In this document: positions 7,819-17,600 of the stretch, in pieces
How the letters are laid out: each line of letters starts with the position of its first letter
Numbering within the stretch: the first letter of the stretch is position 1
Assembly (NCBI RefSeq): GCF_030123405.1
Contig: NZ_CP126110.1
Span: 2,294,001-2,358,000, forward strand
DNA: 64,000 bases
Source: Neobacillus sp. WH10
GTDB lineage: Bacteria > Bacillota > Bacilli > Bacillales > Cytobacillaceae
Direction of reading: 5' to 3'
The notes under the pieces: generated by a model
The model's database searches: none
What the model saw: only the letters and a program-made list of their open reading frames with translations
Told to the model about the DNA's origin: nothing
Made by a program: the position numbers and the translations under genes

Positions 7819-9123
7819 TTATCCCACAATCATCTGAACAACTAACCAAACATTTAATCCCAGGATGATAACGGCAAAAATCGTGGAAAGTATGGTTGTG
7901 ATCTGTTTATTGGTCAGCACGCCCATCAATTCTCTTTTTTGCGTATAGTAGATTAACGCAATAATTGGGAATGGTAATACGATGCTAAGCACCACCTGGC
8001 TGATAATTAGTGTTTTGGTTGGGTCTACGCCGATGGCTACAATGATCACAGTTGGTAGCATCGTGACTAAACGGCGGATCCATAATGGAATGGAAAATCC
8101 CACAAATCCCTGCATAATAACTTGACCGGCCATTGTCCCAACAACAGAACTTGAAATACCTGAAGCAAGCAATGATAGCAAGAAAACACTGGCTGCAGCG
8201 GAGCCGAGCAGCGGTGTAAGTGTGTGATAGGCCGTGGTCAGGTCGGCAATATGACTTTGACCGGATGTATTAAAAACGGAAGCAGCCATATACATCATCG
8301 CGAGATTTACAAATCCGGCAAGTGTCATCGCAATCATAATTTCTTTTGTACTAAATTTTTGAATCTTTATTTTTTCCATATCATTTCTTGGAACAATACG
8401 ATTCTGTGTTAAGCTTGAGTGCAAATAAATCGCATGCGGCATGACGGTTGCACCGATTACTCCGACTGCAAGCATAATGCTTTCACTGTTACCCAGCCAC
8501 GGAACAACACTATGATAAGCAATTTGTGAAATATCGGGCTTTGAAAGGATTGTTTCTACTAAATAACATAACCCGATAAGCAAAGCAAAAGCGGCAATGA
8601 ATTTTTCCAACGGCCGGAAACCGAATTTTTCGAGCATCAAAATCAGATAGGTAACCACACCCGTAATGATAGTGGCAAACAGCATTGGAATGCCGGCAAG
8701 TAAGTTTAATGCAAGTGTTGCCCCTAAAAATTCGGCAAGGTCAGTCGCCATTGCAGCAAGCTCAGAAACTACCCACATAATGATTGTAAGCCATTTTGGC
8801 ATATGATCCCTGCAAATTTCGGGTAGGCTTTTTCCTGTGGCGATTCCAAGTTTGGCTGACATGTTTTGTAAAAGCATCGCCATTAAATTGGCTAAAACGA
8901 TTACCCAAAGCATTTTATACCCAAAGCGTGCACCACTTTGAATGTTAGTTGCAAAATTTCCAGGATCTATATAAGCAATTGAGGCGATGAAAGCAGGACC
9001 AAGAAACGGCAGTAATGCCCGTATCCCTTTTACTTTTCCATTTATGGCATCTCTTGCAGCAGAAACTGTTCGTTGTTCCGCTGCACGAGCCTTATCAACT
9101 GCAAGTGAATTTGTATAGCTCAT
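7819..9123 (-). CDS. mntH: Nramp-family divalent metal (Mn2+) transporter MntH
   Basis: A 434-residue proton-coupled manganese/iron importer of the Nramp family in the cytoplasmic membrane. The two metal-binding signatures are present: DPGNF in helix 1 (near residue 52) and MPHAIYLHSSL in helix 6 (near residue 228). Eleven hydrophobic helices can be followed. Length matches bacterial MntH. The upstream region carries a -35 TTCACA and -10 TATAAT 17 nt apart and an inverted repeat just downstream of the predicted transcription start, as expected for MntR repression by Mn2+. It is divergent from selB. Confidence 0.95.
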   Translation of the reverse strand: MSYTNSLAVDKARAAEQRTVSAARDAINGKVKGIRALLPFLGPAFIASIAYIDPGNFATNIQSGARFGYKMLWVIVLANLMAMLLQNMSAKLGIATGKSLPEICRDHMPKWLTIIMWVVSELAAMATDLAEFLGATLALNLLAGIPMLFATIITGVVTYLILMLEKFGFRPLEKFIAAFALLIGLCYLVETILSKPDISQIAYHSVVPWLGNSESIMLAVGVIGATVMPHAIYLHSSLTQNRIVPRNDMEKIKIQKFSTKEIMIAMTLAGFVNLAMMYMAASVFNTSGQSHIADLTTAYHTLTPLLGSAAASVFLLSLLASGISSSVVGTMAGQVIMQGFVGFSIPLWIRRLVTMLPTVIIVAIGVDPTKTLIISQVVLSIVLPFPIIALIYYTQKRELMGVLTNKQITTILSTIFAVIILGLNVWLVVQMIVG

Positions 9124-9186
9124 CGGATACCATCCTCTCTTTTACTTTTTTCGTAGATGCAAGGTTTGTTCGCTAATGAACAAAAG

Positions 9187-9241
9187 TTGCATTGGTGCAA
9201 ATTTATAAATCTATTATATATAATTTCGAAAAATTTGTGAA
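9187..9241 (-). promoter_or_regulatory. mntH promoter with MntR-like operator
   Basis: Read on the minus strand, TTCACA (9241-9236) and TATAAT (9218-9213) are 17 nt apart. The inverted repeat TTGCACCAATGCAA (9200-9187, arms TTGCA/TGCAA) lies at about +6 to +19. It resembles MntR boxes, which contain TTTGCA half sites. A further inverted repeat, TTTGTTC/GAACAAA, lies at 9165-9184. Confidence 0.6.
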
Positions 9242-9360
9242 TGTTTTTGCTTGAAAATTAAATATTTCTTGAGAGAGAAATTGAAATGAAAATGTTCGCT
9301 TGAACAAAAGTACTTTAAAGGCTACAGTAGAATGGAAGAACGATTAAGAAGGTGGCAATC

Positions 9361-11244
9361 TTGGAAAAACGATATTTTACAATTGGGATGGCGGGACATA
9401 TTGACCATGGGAAGACGTCCTTAACAAAAGCGTTAACTAATGTCGATACAGACCGTCTAAAAGAGGAGAAGGAACGACAAATTTCGATAGAACTCGGGTT
9501 TGCTCCATTATATGAAGACAATGAAATCCAAATTTCAGTTATTGATGTACCTGGACATGAGCGCTTTATCCGGCAAATGATAGCAGGAGTTGCTGGGATT
9601 GATTTAGTGGTGCTTGTCGTAGCAGCTGATGAAGGTGTGATGCCGCAGACGAGGGAACATCTTGATATCTTAAAATTCTTAGGTGTAAAAAATGGTGTAA
9701 TCGCCATTTCAAAAATTGACAGGGTTGAGGAAGAATTTATTGAACTGGTTAAAGACGATATTTTAGAAGAGCTTACCGGGACCGTTTTTGAGGATGCCCC
9801 ATTTGTTCTTGTTGATAGCTTATCAAAAATAGGTATTGAAGAGATAAAAGAATTAATCAGAAAAATATTAATGGATCAAGAAATGCGTGATGCAAAAGGG
9901 GCATTTCGTTTGCCGATTGATCAAGTATTTACGGTAAAAGGTCAAGGGACGGTTGTTCGTGGAACTGTATATGAAGGTACAGTTGAGGAAGGACAAGCAC
10001 TAAAAATTATGCCAAAAGGAATTGAAGTAAGAGCAAGGCAGATTCAAGTGCATCATAAACAGGCTGGGAAAGCGTATGCAGGACAACGGACGGCCATCAA
10101 CTTATCAAATGTATCAAAGGAAGATTTGGAACGTGGTGATGTCCTCGTATCATCCGAACATTTTATTGTGACGAAAACAGTTGATGTTGCTATTCGAATG
10201 GTTGAGGATTTAGAACATATGGTCAAGCAGCGGATGCCAATCAAGCTTCATATAGGAACCACAGAGGTAATGGGTCGCATTGTTTTTTTTGACCGCAACG
10301 AGATTAAGGAAGAAAATGGGGAGATTCTTTGTCAGCTGCGCCTTGAGGAGGAAATTTTGACAAAACGCGGAGACAGATTTATTTTACGCAGGCCAAGCCC
10401 TCAGGAAACCATCGGCGGTGGCTGGGTGATTGACCCCCGTGGAAATAAGTATCGCTTCGGGAATCAAACAATTGAAGAGCTTGAGAAAAAAAAGGTTGGA
10501 ACGCCTAAGGAGCGCATTACAGCGGCTTTAATCGAAGCGAAAAGTCTTCCATTAAATGAATTAATTAAACGGACAGCACTTGATGAAGAAACATTAACAG
10601 AACATTTAACTGAAGCCGAATTTGTTTTATATAATAGAAAAGAGTATACACTCAAGTTAATAATCCATTCGATTGAGGAAGACATTTTTGATAGGTTGCA
10701 GGAATTTCATCAGGCCCATTCAATGAAGACTGGGGTAAATAAGGCTGAGCTATTGCACACTCTTCAAACAAGGTTTCCTAAAACCTTACTGGAATTTGTG
10801 GTGGAAAAAGGAATCGAAAATGGAATCTTTAAACGGAAAGAACAATTTGTTTCCTTATCATCCTTTGTACCGCATGTTCCTAAAAGCTGGGAGAAACGAA
10901 CAGAAAATTTACTTGTGGAATTAAAGAGGGACGGACTAAAGGTTCGTTACTTAAAGGATTATTTTTCAACTGCCGGGATTCCTGAAATGTTGGAATTTGA
11001 TTTAAAGAGATTTCTTGAAGATCAGGAGTTAATTGTACTACTAGATGAGCAATTTGCCTATCACGGGGAAGTGTTTAAGGAAGCAGTTGGAAAACTTCGC
11101 AGCCAAACAGGTTCTGAATTTGAAGTAGGCGACGCAAAGGATGTTCTTGACCTATCAAGGAAATACATGATTCCATTTTTAGAAAGATTGGATGCAAAAG
11201 GTTTTACAAAAAGGGTAGAGAATAAACGAGTTTGGCAACTATAA
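9361..11244 (+). CDS. selB: Selenocysteine-specific elongation factor SelB
   Basis: A 627-residue translational GTPase that delivers Sec-tRNA to in-frame UGA codons by recognising a SECIS hairpin. The G domain has G1 GHIDHGKTS, the SelB-type switch I sequence EEKERQISIELGFA (distinct from EF-Tu), G3 DVPGHE and G4 SKID. EF-Tu-like domains II and III follow (FTVKGQGTVVRGT, RFILRRPSPQETIGGG). The last 250 residues are winged-helix repeats that bind mRNA. The TTG at 9361 is preferred because AAGAAGGTGG ends 6 nt upstream. No selA, selD, tRNA-Sec or obvious selenoprotein gene occurs in this window, which is unusual because selA often adjoins selB. Confidence 0.92.
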   Translation: MEKRYFTIGMAGHIDHGKTSLTKALTNVDTDRLKEEKERQISIELGFAPLYEDNEIQISVIDVPGHERFIRQMIAGVAGIDLVVLVVAADEGVMPQTREHLDILKFLGVKNGVIAISKIDRVEEEFIELVKDDILEELTGTVFEDAPFVLVDSLSKIGIEEIKELIRKILMDQEMRDAKGAFRLPIDQVFTVKGQGTVVRGTVYEGTVEEGQALKIMPKGIEVRARQIQVHHKQAGKAYAGQRTAINLSNVSKEDLERGDVLVSSEHFIVTKTVDVAIRMVEDLEHMVKQRMPIKLHIGTTEVMGRIVFFDRNEIKEENGEILCQLRLEEEILTKRGDRFILRRPSPQETIGGGWVIDPRGNKYRFGNQTIEELEKKKVGTPKERITAALIEAKSLPLNELIKRTALDEETLTEHLTEAEFVLYNRKEYTLKLIIHSIEEDIFDRLQEFHQAHSMKTGVNKAELLHTLQTRFPKTLLEFVVEKGIENGIFKRKEQFVSLSSFVPHVPKSWEKRTENLLVELKRDGLKVRYLKDYFSTAGIPEMLEFDLKRFLEDQELIVLLDEQFAYHGEVFKEAVGKLRSQTGSEFEVGDAKDVLDLSRKYMIPFLERLDAKGFTKRVENKRVWQL

Positions 11245-11247
11245 ACG

Positions 11248-11282
11248 AAAAGCCTCATTTCCTAGCCGGAAATGGGGCTTTT
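11248..11282. terminator. Bidirectional intrinsic terminator
   Basis: A 15-bp stem, 11248-11262 with 11268-11282 (AAAAGCC... / ...GGGGCTTTT), serves both selB and the convergent TerD-TerB gene. Confidence 0.8.
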
Positions 11283-11287
11283 AATTA

Positions 11288-12793
11288 TTACGACAGAAAT
11301 TCAGCTGGATTTAAACCAAGCTCTCGGCAGATGTCTGCAACCATTTGTTGTTCATTGTGATCGAAGTTTCCATCAGCATAACCGATGGCAATACAATAGC
11401 GGGCAACTAACCGGGAAATTTCCGGCTTTGATCTTATTTTTCCAAGGGCACGAAATGCCTCTGCACGCCCCATCATGCGGTCATTTTCCATTCTAGAAAT
11501 AAATAAATTAAATTTTTGTATCACTTTATTCGTTTCAAATACTCGCAATTCCTCACTTTGATGGATAAATTCCATCATCTTTTGCCGTTCTGATGCGTCT
11601 AAATAGCCGTCTGCCATCGCTACTAAGGCACATGATGCAACAACAGCATCAAGAACGTCCTGGCTTTTATATCGATTGAATAAATCCTGTGCTTTTCGCT
11701 TTTGATTGTTTGCCCATTCGGCATAATCCGTTTGCGAAGGGGACCATGTGCTGCCACAGCTATTACATGTTAGCTTTAGCTGGTTTTTCCCTATAAAACC
11801 GCCCAGTAAGCCGACAGGACCAAGGATTAACCCGCCGATAGCTGCTTTACCTAAACCAAATCCTTTTTTCCCAGTTCGGACATTCGTTGAATGGCAACGC
11901 GGGCACATGATATCGTCTCCACCATAGGTTTGACGTGAGCTAGAGGTCGTTGGGTATGTTGTCTGTGCTGGATACCCATACGCAGGCTGCTGGTATGACG
12001 ATTCCGGTTGAAGATGTACGGGCTGCTGGTATGAAGGGTTATTCATTTGGCTTTGTTGGTACGGATTATGGCTAGTTTGGTTTTGCAGATACGGATCATA
12101 TTGATTCGGATTATTTTGCTGGTAAGGATTATTTTGTTGAGAAGAGTTAAAACTACTTTGATTCTGTTGATAATTTGACTGCTGTGTTGGTGGTGTTGAT
12201 GGTGCGCTCACAGGAGGGTCATCAACCGTAATGCCAAAGTTGCGGCATAATGCAGCTAATCCACCTTGAAAACCGCTTGCAATCGCATTGAATTTCCATT
12301 CTCTGTTATGGCGATATAACTCCGCCGCAACAATCGCTGTTTCAACTGTAAAGTTCCTGCCTAAGTTAAATCTTAATAATTCTTCGTTAGTAAGCTCATT
12401 AAAAATACGGACATAAGACTCCGATACTTGTCCGAAATTTTGCCGGTTCACCTGTGCATCGTGAATGGTAATCGTAAAGGCGATTCGATGGATATGGGAT
12501 GGAACATTGTTTAAATTGATTCTGATTTGTTCATCATCTCTTACACCCGTACCAATGCGGTTATCGCCGCTGTATATGATTGATCCATTTCCACCTAAAG
12601 GGTTGTTATAAAAAACAAAGTCCTGATCACTGTTGACTTTGCCAGTTTCACCTAATAAAAATGCCGAAGCATCCAAATCAAAGTTAGAATTAAGATTGCT
12701 GCCATTCCATCCCAAACCTACCACGACTTTTTGCAGACCGGGGTGTGATTTCGTTAAATCAACCTTTTGCCCCTTACTAAGTGTAACACCCAC
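11288..12793 (-). CDS. TerD-TerB fusion protein with central zinc-ribbon
   Basis: A 501-residue multidomain stress protein. Residues 1-185 are a TerD domain: GVTLSKGQKVDLTK start, DLDASAFLL and GDNRIG for Ca2+ binding. A linker of about 110 residues rich in Gln, Asn, Pro, Ser and Tyr follows. Next comes a CPRCHSTN...CNSCGSTW zinc-ribbon flanking a glycine-rich hydrophobic stretch. The last 130 residues are a TerB-like helical domain, with two acidic repeats, MADGYLDASERQKM and GYADGNFDHNEQQM. Start GTG 12793 gives the canonical TerD N-terminus with GAGGAG 8 nt upstream; a GTG nine bases further upstream lies in the ribosome binding site. It stands alone rather than in a ter operon, and its role is inferred as membrane or metal stress response. 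Confidence 0.85.
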   Translation of the reverse strand: MGVTLSKGQKVDLTKSHPGLQKVVVGLGWNGSNLNSNFDLDASAFLLGETGKVNSDQDFVFYNNPLGGNGSIIYSGDNRIGTGVRDDEQIRINLNNVPSHIHRIAFTITIHDAQVNRQNFGQVSESYVRIFNELTNEELLRFNLGRNFTVETAIVAAELYRHNREWKFNAIASGFQGGLAALCRNFGITVDDPPVSAPSTPPTQQSNYQQNQSSFNSSQQNNPYQQNNPNQYDPYLQNQTSHNPYQQSQMNNPSYQQPVHLQPESSYQQPAYGYPAQTTYPTTSSSRQTYGGDDIMCPRCHSTNVRTGKKGFGLGKAAIGGLILGPVGLLGGFIGKNQLKLTCNSCGSTWSPSQTDYAEWANNQKRKAQDLFNRYKSQDVLDAVVASCALVAMADGYLDASERQKMMEFIHQSEELRVFETNKVIQKFNLFISRMENDRMMGRAEAFRALGKIRSKPEISRLVARYCIAIGYADGNFDHNEQQMVADICRELGLNPAEFLS

Positions 12794-12948
12794 ACTTTTC
12801 ACTCCTCATCCTTTATTGTTTATGTACATTATAAATCTATTTTTGAAAAAGGGAAAAACTTCTAGCTGCAGTACTTTTGCCTACTCTTAAATTGTACGAG
12901 AGAAGGGACAAAAAGTTTCACTTTTATCCAATAGTTAAAAAGAAATAA

Positions 12949-12972
12949 GGACTAACTCATAAAAGTTAGCCC
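12949..12972 (-). terminator. Intrinsic terminator of the amino-acid symporter gene
   Basis: On the minus strand GGGCTAACT (12972-12964) pairs with AGTTAGTCC (12957-12949), followed by TTATTTCTTTTT. Confidence 0.7.
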
Positions 12973-12994
12973 CTTACCTCATATTTTACAAACA

Positions 12995-14455
12995 TCATCC
13001 TGTTTTTTCTTCTTCAACTGGCTGAGAATACTCATGCTCCCAGAAGTCAGCATCTTTAATTCCAAGTTTTACAGGGTCAAAAACAGGATCCTTTCCATCT
13101 TTCAGCTGTGCTTCATAGTCTTTAAGAACTTTTAATGCTGGTTTAGTCAAAAGGAGAATGGCGATAATATTTAACCAAGCCATACTTCCCACACCAATGT
13201 CACCTAATGTCCAGGCGAGGCCCGCTGTTTTCACACATCCGAAGAATACCATTCCTAAAATAGCTACTCTAAGAATATATTCTGACCATACACGCCTTAC
13301 TTTTTTATTAATATAGGCAAGGTTGGTCTCTGCCATATAATAATAGGCCATGATCGTCGTAAATGCGAAGAATAATAAGGCAATCGCGACAAAAGGAGCA
13401 CCAAATCCAGGTAGTACTGATTCAACGGCGGCTTGTGTATAGCCAGGACCTGGTTCTACATCCGCGAGATTTTTAACAATCGTTTTTCCGCCTTCAGGAG
13501 TAACATTGTACATTCCAGTAATCAGAATCATGAACGCTGTTGCAGAACAGACGAATAACGTATCAACATAGACTGAAAACGCTTGAACAATTCCCTGTTT
13601 GGCAGGGTGGGATACCTCGGCTGCAGCAGCTGCATGCGGGGCAGTACCTTGTCCTGCTTCGTTGGAATAAATACCTCGTTTAACCCCCCAAGAAATGGCA
13701 GCACCAAGAATTCCACCAAAGGCAGCATCAGCGCCGAATGCACTTGAGAAAATTAATTTTAATACACCAGGTAGTTCAGAAATGTTCAAAATTGTAATAA
13801 GAAGAGCCACGATGATGTAGCCCAGAGCCATAAATGGGACAACGAATTCAGCAACTCGAGCAATCCGTTTTACTCCCCCAAAGATGATGATTCCAAGGCA
13901 TAAAGCTAAAACCACTCCTGTAATGGCAGGGGGAATATGGAAAGCATTTTCAACGCTTAATGCAATACTATTTGCTTGTACACCTGGTAAAAGGACTCCT
14001 GTTGCAATGACAGTTACAACCGCAAATAAAACGGCATACCACTTCATTTTTAAGCCTTTTTCTATGTAGTAGGCAGGGCCGCCACGGAATTGCCCATTTT
14101 GTTTTACTTTATATACCTGACCTAAAGCTGCCTCAACAAAAGCTGATCCTGCACCTAAAAATGCAATTGCCCACATCCAGAAAACAGCACCTGGTCCGCC
14201 ATAAGCAATCGCTGTTGCAACACCGGCAATGTTACCAGTCCCAACCCGTCCTGATAATGCAAGGGTTAATGCCTGGAATGAGGAAATACCCGCATCTGAT
14301 TTACCACCTTTAAACATCAAAGGAATAATGTCTTTCATGTGCCTTACTTGAAGAAATCTTGTTGCAAGAGAATAAAATAAACCTACCCCTAAACATAAAT
14401 AAATAAGTGCTGGGCTCCAGATAATCCCACTAAGCCAATTTACAAACTGTTCCAT
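12995..14455 (-). CDS. Alanine/glycine:cation symporter (AgcS/AlsT family)
   Basis: A 486-residue sodium- or proton-coupled alanine/glycine importer with about eleven transmembrane helices. Family signatures are clear: LSGRVGTGNIAGVATAIAYGGPGA near residue 68, AISWGVKRGIYSNEAGQGTAPHAAA near 255 and TTIMAYYYMAET near 358. The ATG at 14455 follows AAAGGGGG by 6 nt. The cytoplasmic tail is charged. The gene has its own terminator, and an inverted repeat upstream could be an operator. The substrate preference (alanine, glycine or glutamine) cannot be read from sequence. Confidence 0.9.
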   Translation of the reverse strand: MEQFVNWLSGIIWSPALIYLCLGVGLFYSLATRFLQVRHMKDIIPLMFKGGKSDAGISSFQALTLALSGRVGTGNIAGVATAIAYGGPGAVFWMWAIAFLGAGSAFVEAALGQVYKVKQNGQFRGGPAYYIEKGLKMKWYAVLFAVVTVIATGVLLPGVQANSIALSVENAFHIPPAITGVVLALCLGIIIFGGVKRIARVAEFVVPFMALGYIIVALLITILNISELPGVLKLIFSSAFGADAAFGGILGAAISWGVKRGIYSNEAGQGTAPHAAAAAEVSHPAKQGIVQAFSVYVDTLFVCSATAFMILITGMYNVTPEGGKTIVKNLADVEPGPGYTQAAVESVLPGFGAPFVAIALLFFAFTTIMAYYYMAETNLAYINKKVRRVWSEYILRVAILGMVFFGCVKTAGLAWTLGDIGVGSMAWLNIIAILLLTKPALKVLKDYEAQLKDGKDPVFDPVKLGIKDADFWEHEYSQPVEEEKTG

Positions 14456-14538
14456 CAAATTCCCCCTTTGTACGTTACTGTTTATTATTATATAACAGAT
14501 TATTATGCAAATAAAAGAATTTTTTTAATCTTTTAATT

Positions 14539-14564
14539 ATTCTAATATATTAACGTATTAGAAT
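14539..14564. promoter_or_regulatory. Inverted repeat upstream of the symporter gene
   Basis: ATTCTAATA (14539-14547) and TATTAGAAT (14556-14564) are perfect 9-bp arms around 8 nt. They lie about 90 bp upstream of the symporter start and are not followed by a T run, so an operator is more likely than a terminator. The binding protein is unknown. Confidence 0.35.
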
Positions 14565-14592
14565 AGTAAAGATAATTATTCAAAAATAAAAA

Positions 14593-14628
14593 AAGATGCA
14601 CACTGCCCAATTTATCAGCGTGCATCTT
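14593..14628 (-). terminator. Intrinsic terminator of the MarR-MMPL operon
   Basis: On the minus strand AAGATGCAC (14628-14620) pairs with GTGCATCTT (14601-14593), followed by TTTTTATTTTT. Confidence 0.8.
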
Positions 14629-14632
14629 AAAA

Positions 14633-17600
14633 TCAATTTGTATGATTGATATCATTATTTTTTCTAAATGGCCACCAGTTGGCTTCTCCAAATGTTTTTA
14701 CCATTACTGGTACAAATAATGGAAGGATGACAAGTGCGTATAGGGCTAAACCAATAAGGAGAATCGTAGCAATTTCAAGCAAAGATAAGACGCCGGATGG
14801 CATCATCGCTGCGAATGTACCGCCAAGAATTACGGCTGCTGAGATGATGACTGTACCCATCTTTTTCATAGAGAGTAAGATTGCTTGTTGAACTGGCATG
14901 TTCCGGTATTCGTTGAAACGATCCATTAAGAAGATGCTATAGTCGATACCAAGTGCCAGTAAAATAACGAACGAAAAGAATGGAACGGCCCAGCTGATCC
15001 CTGTGTAACCTAACATATGAACAAAAATGGCTTCTGAAATGGACATCGAAGTAAAGTAGGTAAGGATTAAGGAACCAATTAGATAGAGCGGCATTATAAA
15101 CGAGCGAAGTAAAATAATTAGTATAATAGTAATACCCGTAAGCATTAATATAACAGTACGTGAATAATCGGCCTTAGAAATGGTGTCAAGATCGTTATGC
15201 ATGCTAGATACACCACCAACAGCCACTTTTGCATTTTCGAGCTTTGTTTCCTTAACTGCTCGTTTTACCGCCTGTTTAAGTTCCGGGATCCGATCTATGG
15301 TTTCATTAGAGTATGGATTTTTATTAAAGACAACATCAATTGTCATCACTTTACGATCCTTAGACATATAAGCATTGAGAGCCTGCTCGAAATCCTTACT
15401 GTCTAAGACGTCCTGTGGAATATAAAAACCATTTTGTTTTTGCTTCGATACATCTGTAAGATAATCTTGGGCAGAGTTAAGTCCATTTGATACTTGATTT
15501 AAGCCATCTACGCTTTGTGTCAAACCGTCTGAAAGCTGGGTGATTTGGCTACTCATGTCTTCAAAACCCGTGAGGATTTGTTCCTGACCGTCCTTAAGGT
15601 CATTTAAACCACTTGAAAAGTGCGGAATGCCTTCGATAGCTTTTTCTTGGCCAGATTGCATTTGATAAAGTCCTGTCTCAATCTTATTTAATCCTGGTAA
15701 AAGCTGTTCCATACCGTAAATAAGTTTTTCTTGGCCAGTAATTGCTTCCGCAAATTGACTATTAGCATAATTGATTCCTTCCTGTACACTTTTTAGTTTT
15801 ATATTTAATTGCTGTAACCCTGAATCCAGTTCTTTTGCTGCTGCCTGGGAGCCCTGAATGGTCATTTTGATAGCTTGATAGTTTTGGTTTCCTTGTATAT
15901 CACTATATTCATTTTCAAGATTAGTAAAATATTGATTTGTTGATAATAAGACTTGGTGTAAAGTAGTCAATCCATTTGCAGTTTTCTTATAATTTTCATT
16001 AAGCGTGGCTAATCCGGCATTTGTCATCTGATAACCAGCAAGCAATTGTTTGCTTCCTGCTAAAATCTCCGCAGATTTAGTCTTGATCTGTTCAAATCCT
16101 TTTCTAATCTCAGTAGAACCAATAGAACTATCTTTAAGCCCGTTCTCAATTTTTGTAAGTCCTCCTTGAAGTTCTCCCATTTTTGTTTTTATTGTGTTAG
16201 TACCAATAATTAGTTGATTAATCCCATCAGTTGCTTCCTGCATCTTCGGCTGATTCGCTGTCATCTGGCCGCCTGCTTCAGCAAGGCCATCACTGATTTT
16301 TTTAATCCCATCATTTCCCTGACCGAGACCATCACTAAGGCTTACTACTTGTTGTGACAGATAAAAATCATCAATGGGCGTACCAGTAGGGCGGGTCACG
16401 GAACGGACGGTGTCAACATTATTAACCTTTTCCAGCTCCTGACTGATTTTTTCCGTTAGAGCAATATATTCTGATGTGTTCATTTTATCATCGTTTTTAA
16501 TCACAATTTGTGTTGGCATCGATTCACCGGGACCGAATGAATCTGCGATGATATTGAAGCCTTTTATGGAAGGATAATCATCACTTATTTCTTCAAGTGA
16601 GTTAAAGGATAATTGATCCTTATAGGTGAATAAGAATGGTACAGAAACGATGGCAACAAGGATAAAGGCAATCAACGGGCGCTTTAGGGCAAATTTGCCC
16701 ATCATACCCCAGATTTTGCTGTCACCATGTTCAAGCTTTCCTTTGGATGGCCAAAATAGCTTTTTTCCAAGCAAAGCCATAAAAAATGGAACCACGGTGA
16801 AAAGTGCTAGTAACAAAATCGCAACCCCAACAGCAACGGCTGAAGCAGATTTGTAAAGCTGAAAGGTAGAAAAACCGATTGATGCAAACCCTATTAGAAC
16901 TGCGATACCGCTATATATTACCGTTTTCCCGGCAGTACGATAGGTTGTAATAATCGCTTCAGTTACATCTCCATCTCTTGATAATTCTTCTTTAAAACGG
17001 CTAAGGAGTAAGATACAATAGTCTGTTCCAATCCCGAAAAGAACCGCGACTAAGAAAATCTGGGTAAAGGTTGATAAGGGGAAGTTAACGTGATCTACTA
17101 AAAGCCCGACAATGGATTGAGCAGTTAGATAACTGAAACCTACTGTTACCAACGGAATAATCGGTGCAACCGCGGATCTAAATACAAGAAGCAGCACAAT
17201 TAGAATAAATCCTACGGTAATACCTTCTGTTTTTTTCAAGCCTTCCTGTGAGTTAGTGACAAGGTCCTCGTTAATGACCCAGCTTCCGGTATAGTAATAA
17301 TCGAGATTGACATTATTAATCGCATGATATAAATTTTCGGTAATATCTTTTGCTTCCCGGCCATTTGCTGTCACTTTAAGTGAGACCAGGATGGTTTTTT
17401 CGTCTTCTGAAACTAGCTGATCCTTTAATTCCTCCTGATTGAAATGGGTGAGGATATCAGTAATGCCAAGTTTCTTTTTATTTTTTTCAAGTTGATTAAC
17501 AGCTTTTTCAGCATTCGAAAAATCTTCTTTCGTTAACTTTTTATCACTATGGAAGACGAGAGCAGTTTGTAAATGACTGCCTTTATTTTCACTGGATTGA

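Noticed and set aside
9361..11244. EF-Tu or IF-2 instead of SelB
   Set aside because: The switch I sequence ISIELGFA, the length of 627 residues and the C-terminal winged-helix region are specific for SelB.
15400..16400. Tandem repeats inside the MMPL gene as DNA repeats
   Set aside because: The repetition is at the protein level (G-L-x-x-I heptads of a coiled-coil-like outer domain), normal for YhgE/YdgH-type proteins; the DNA is not a repeat array.
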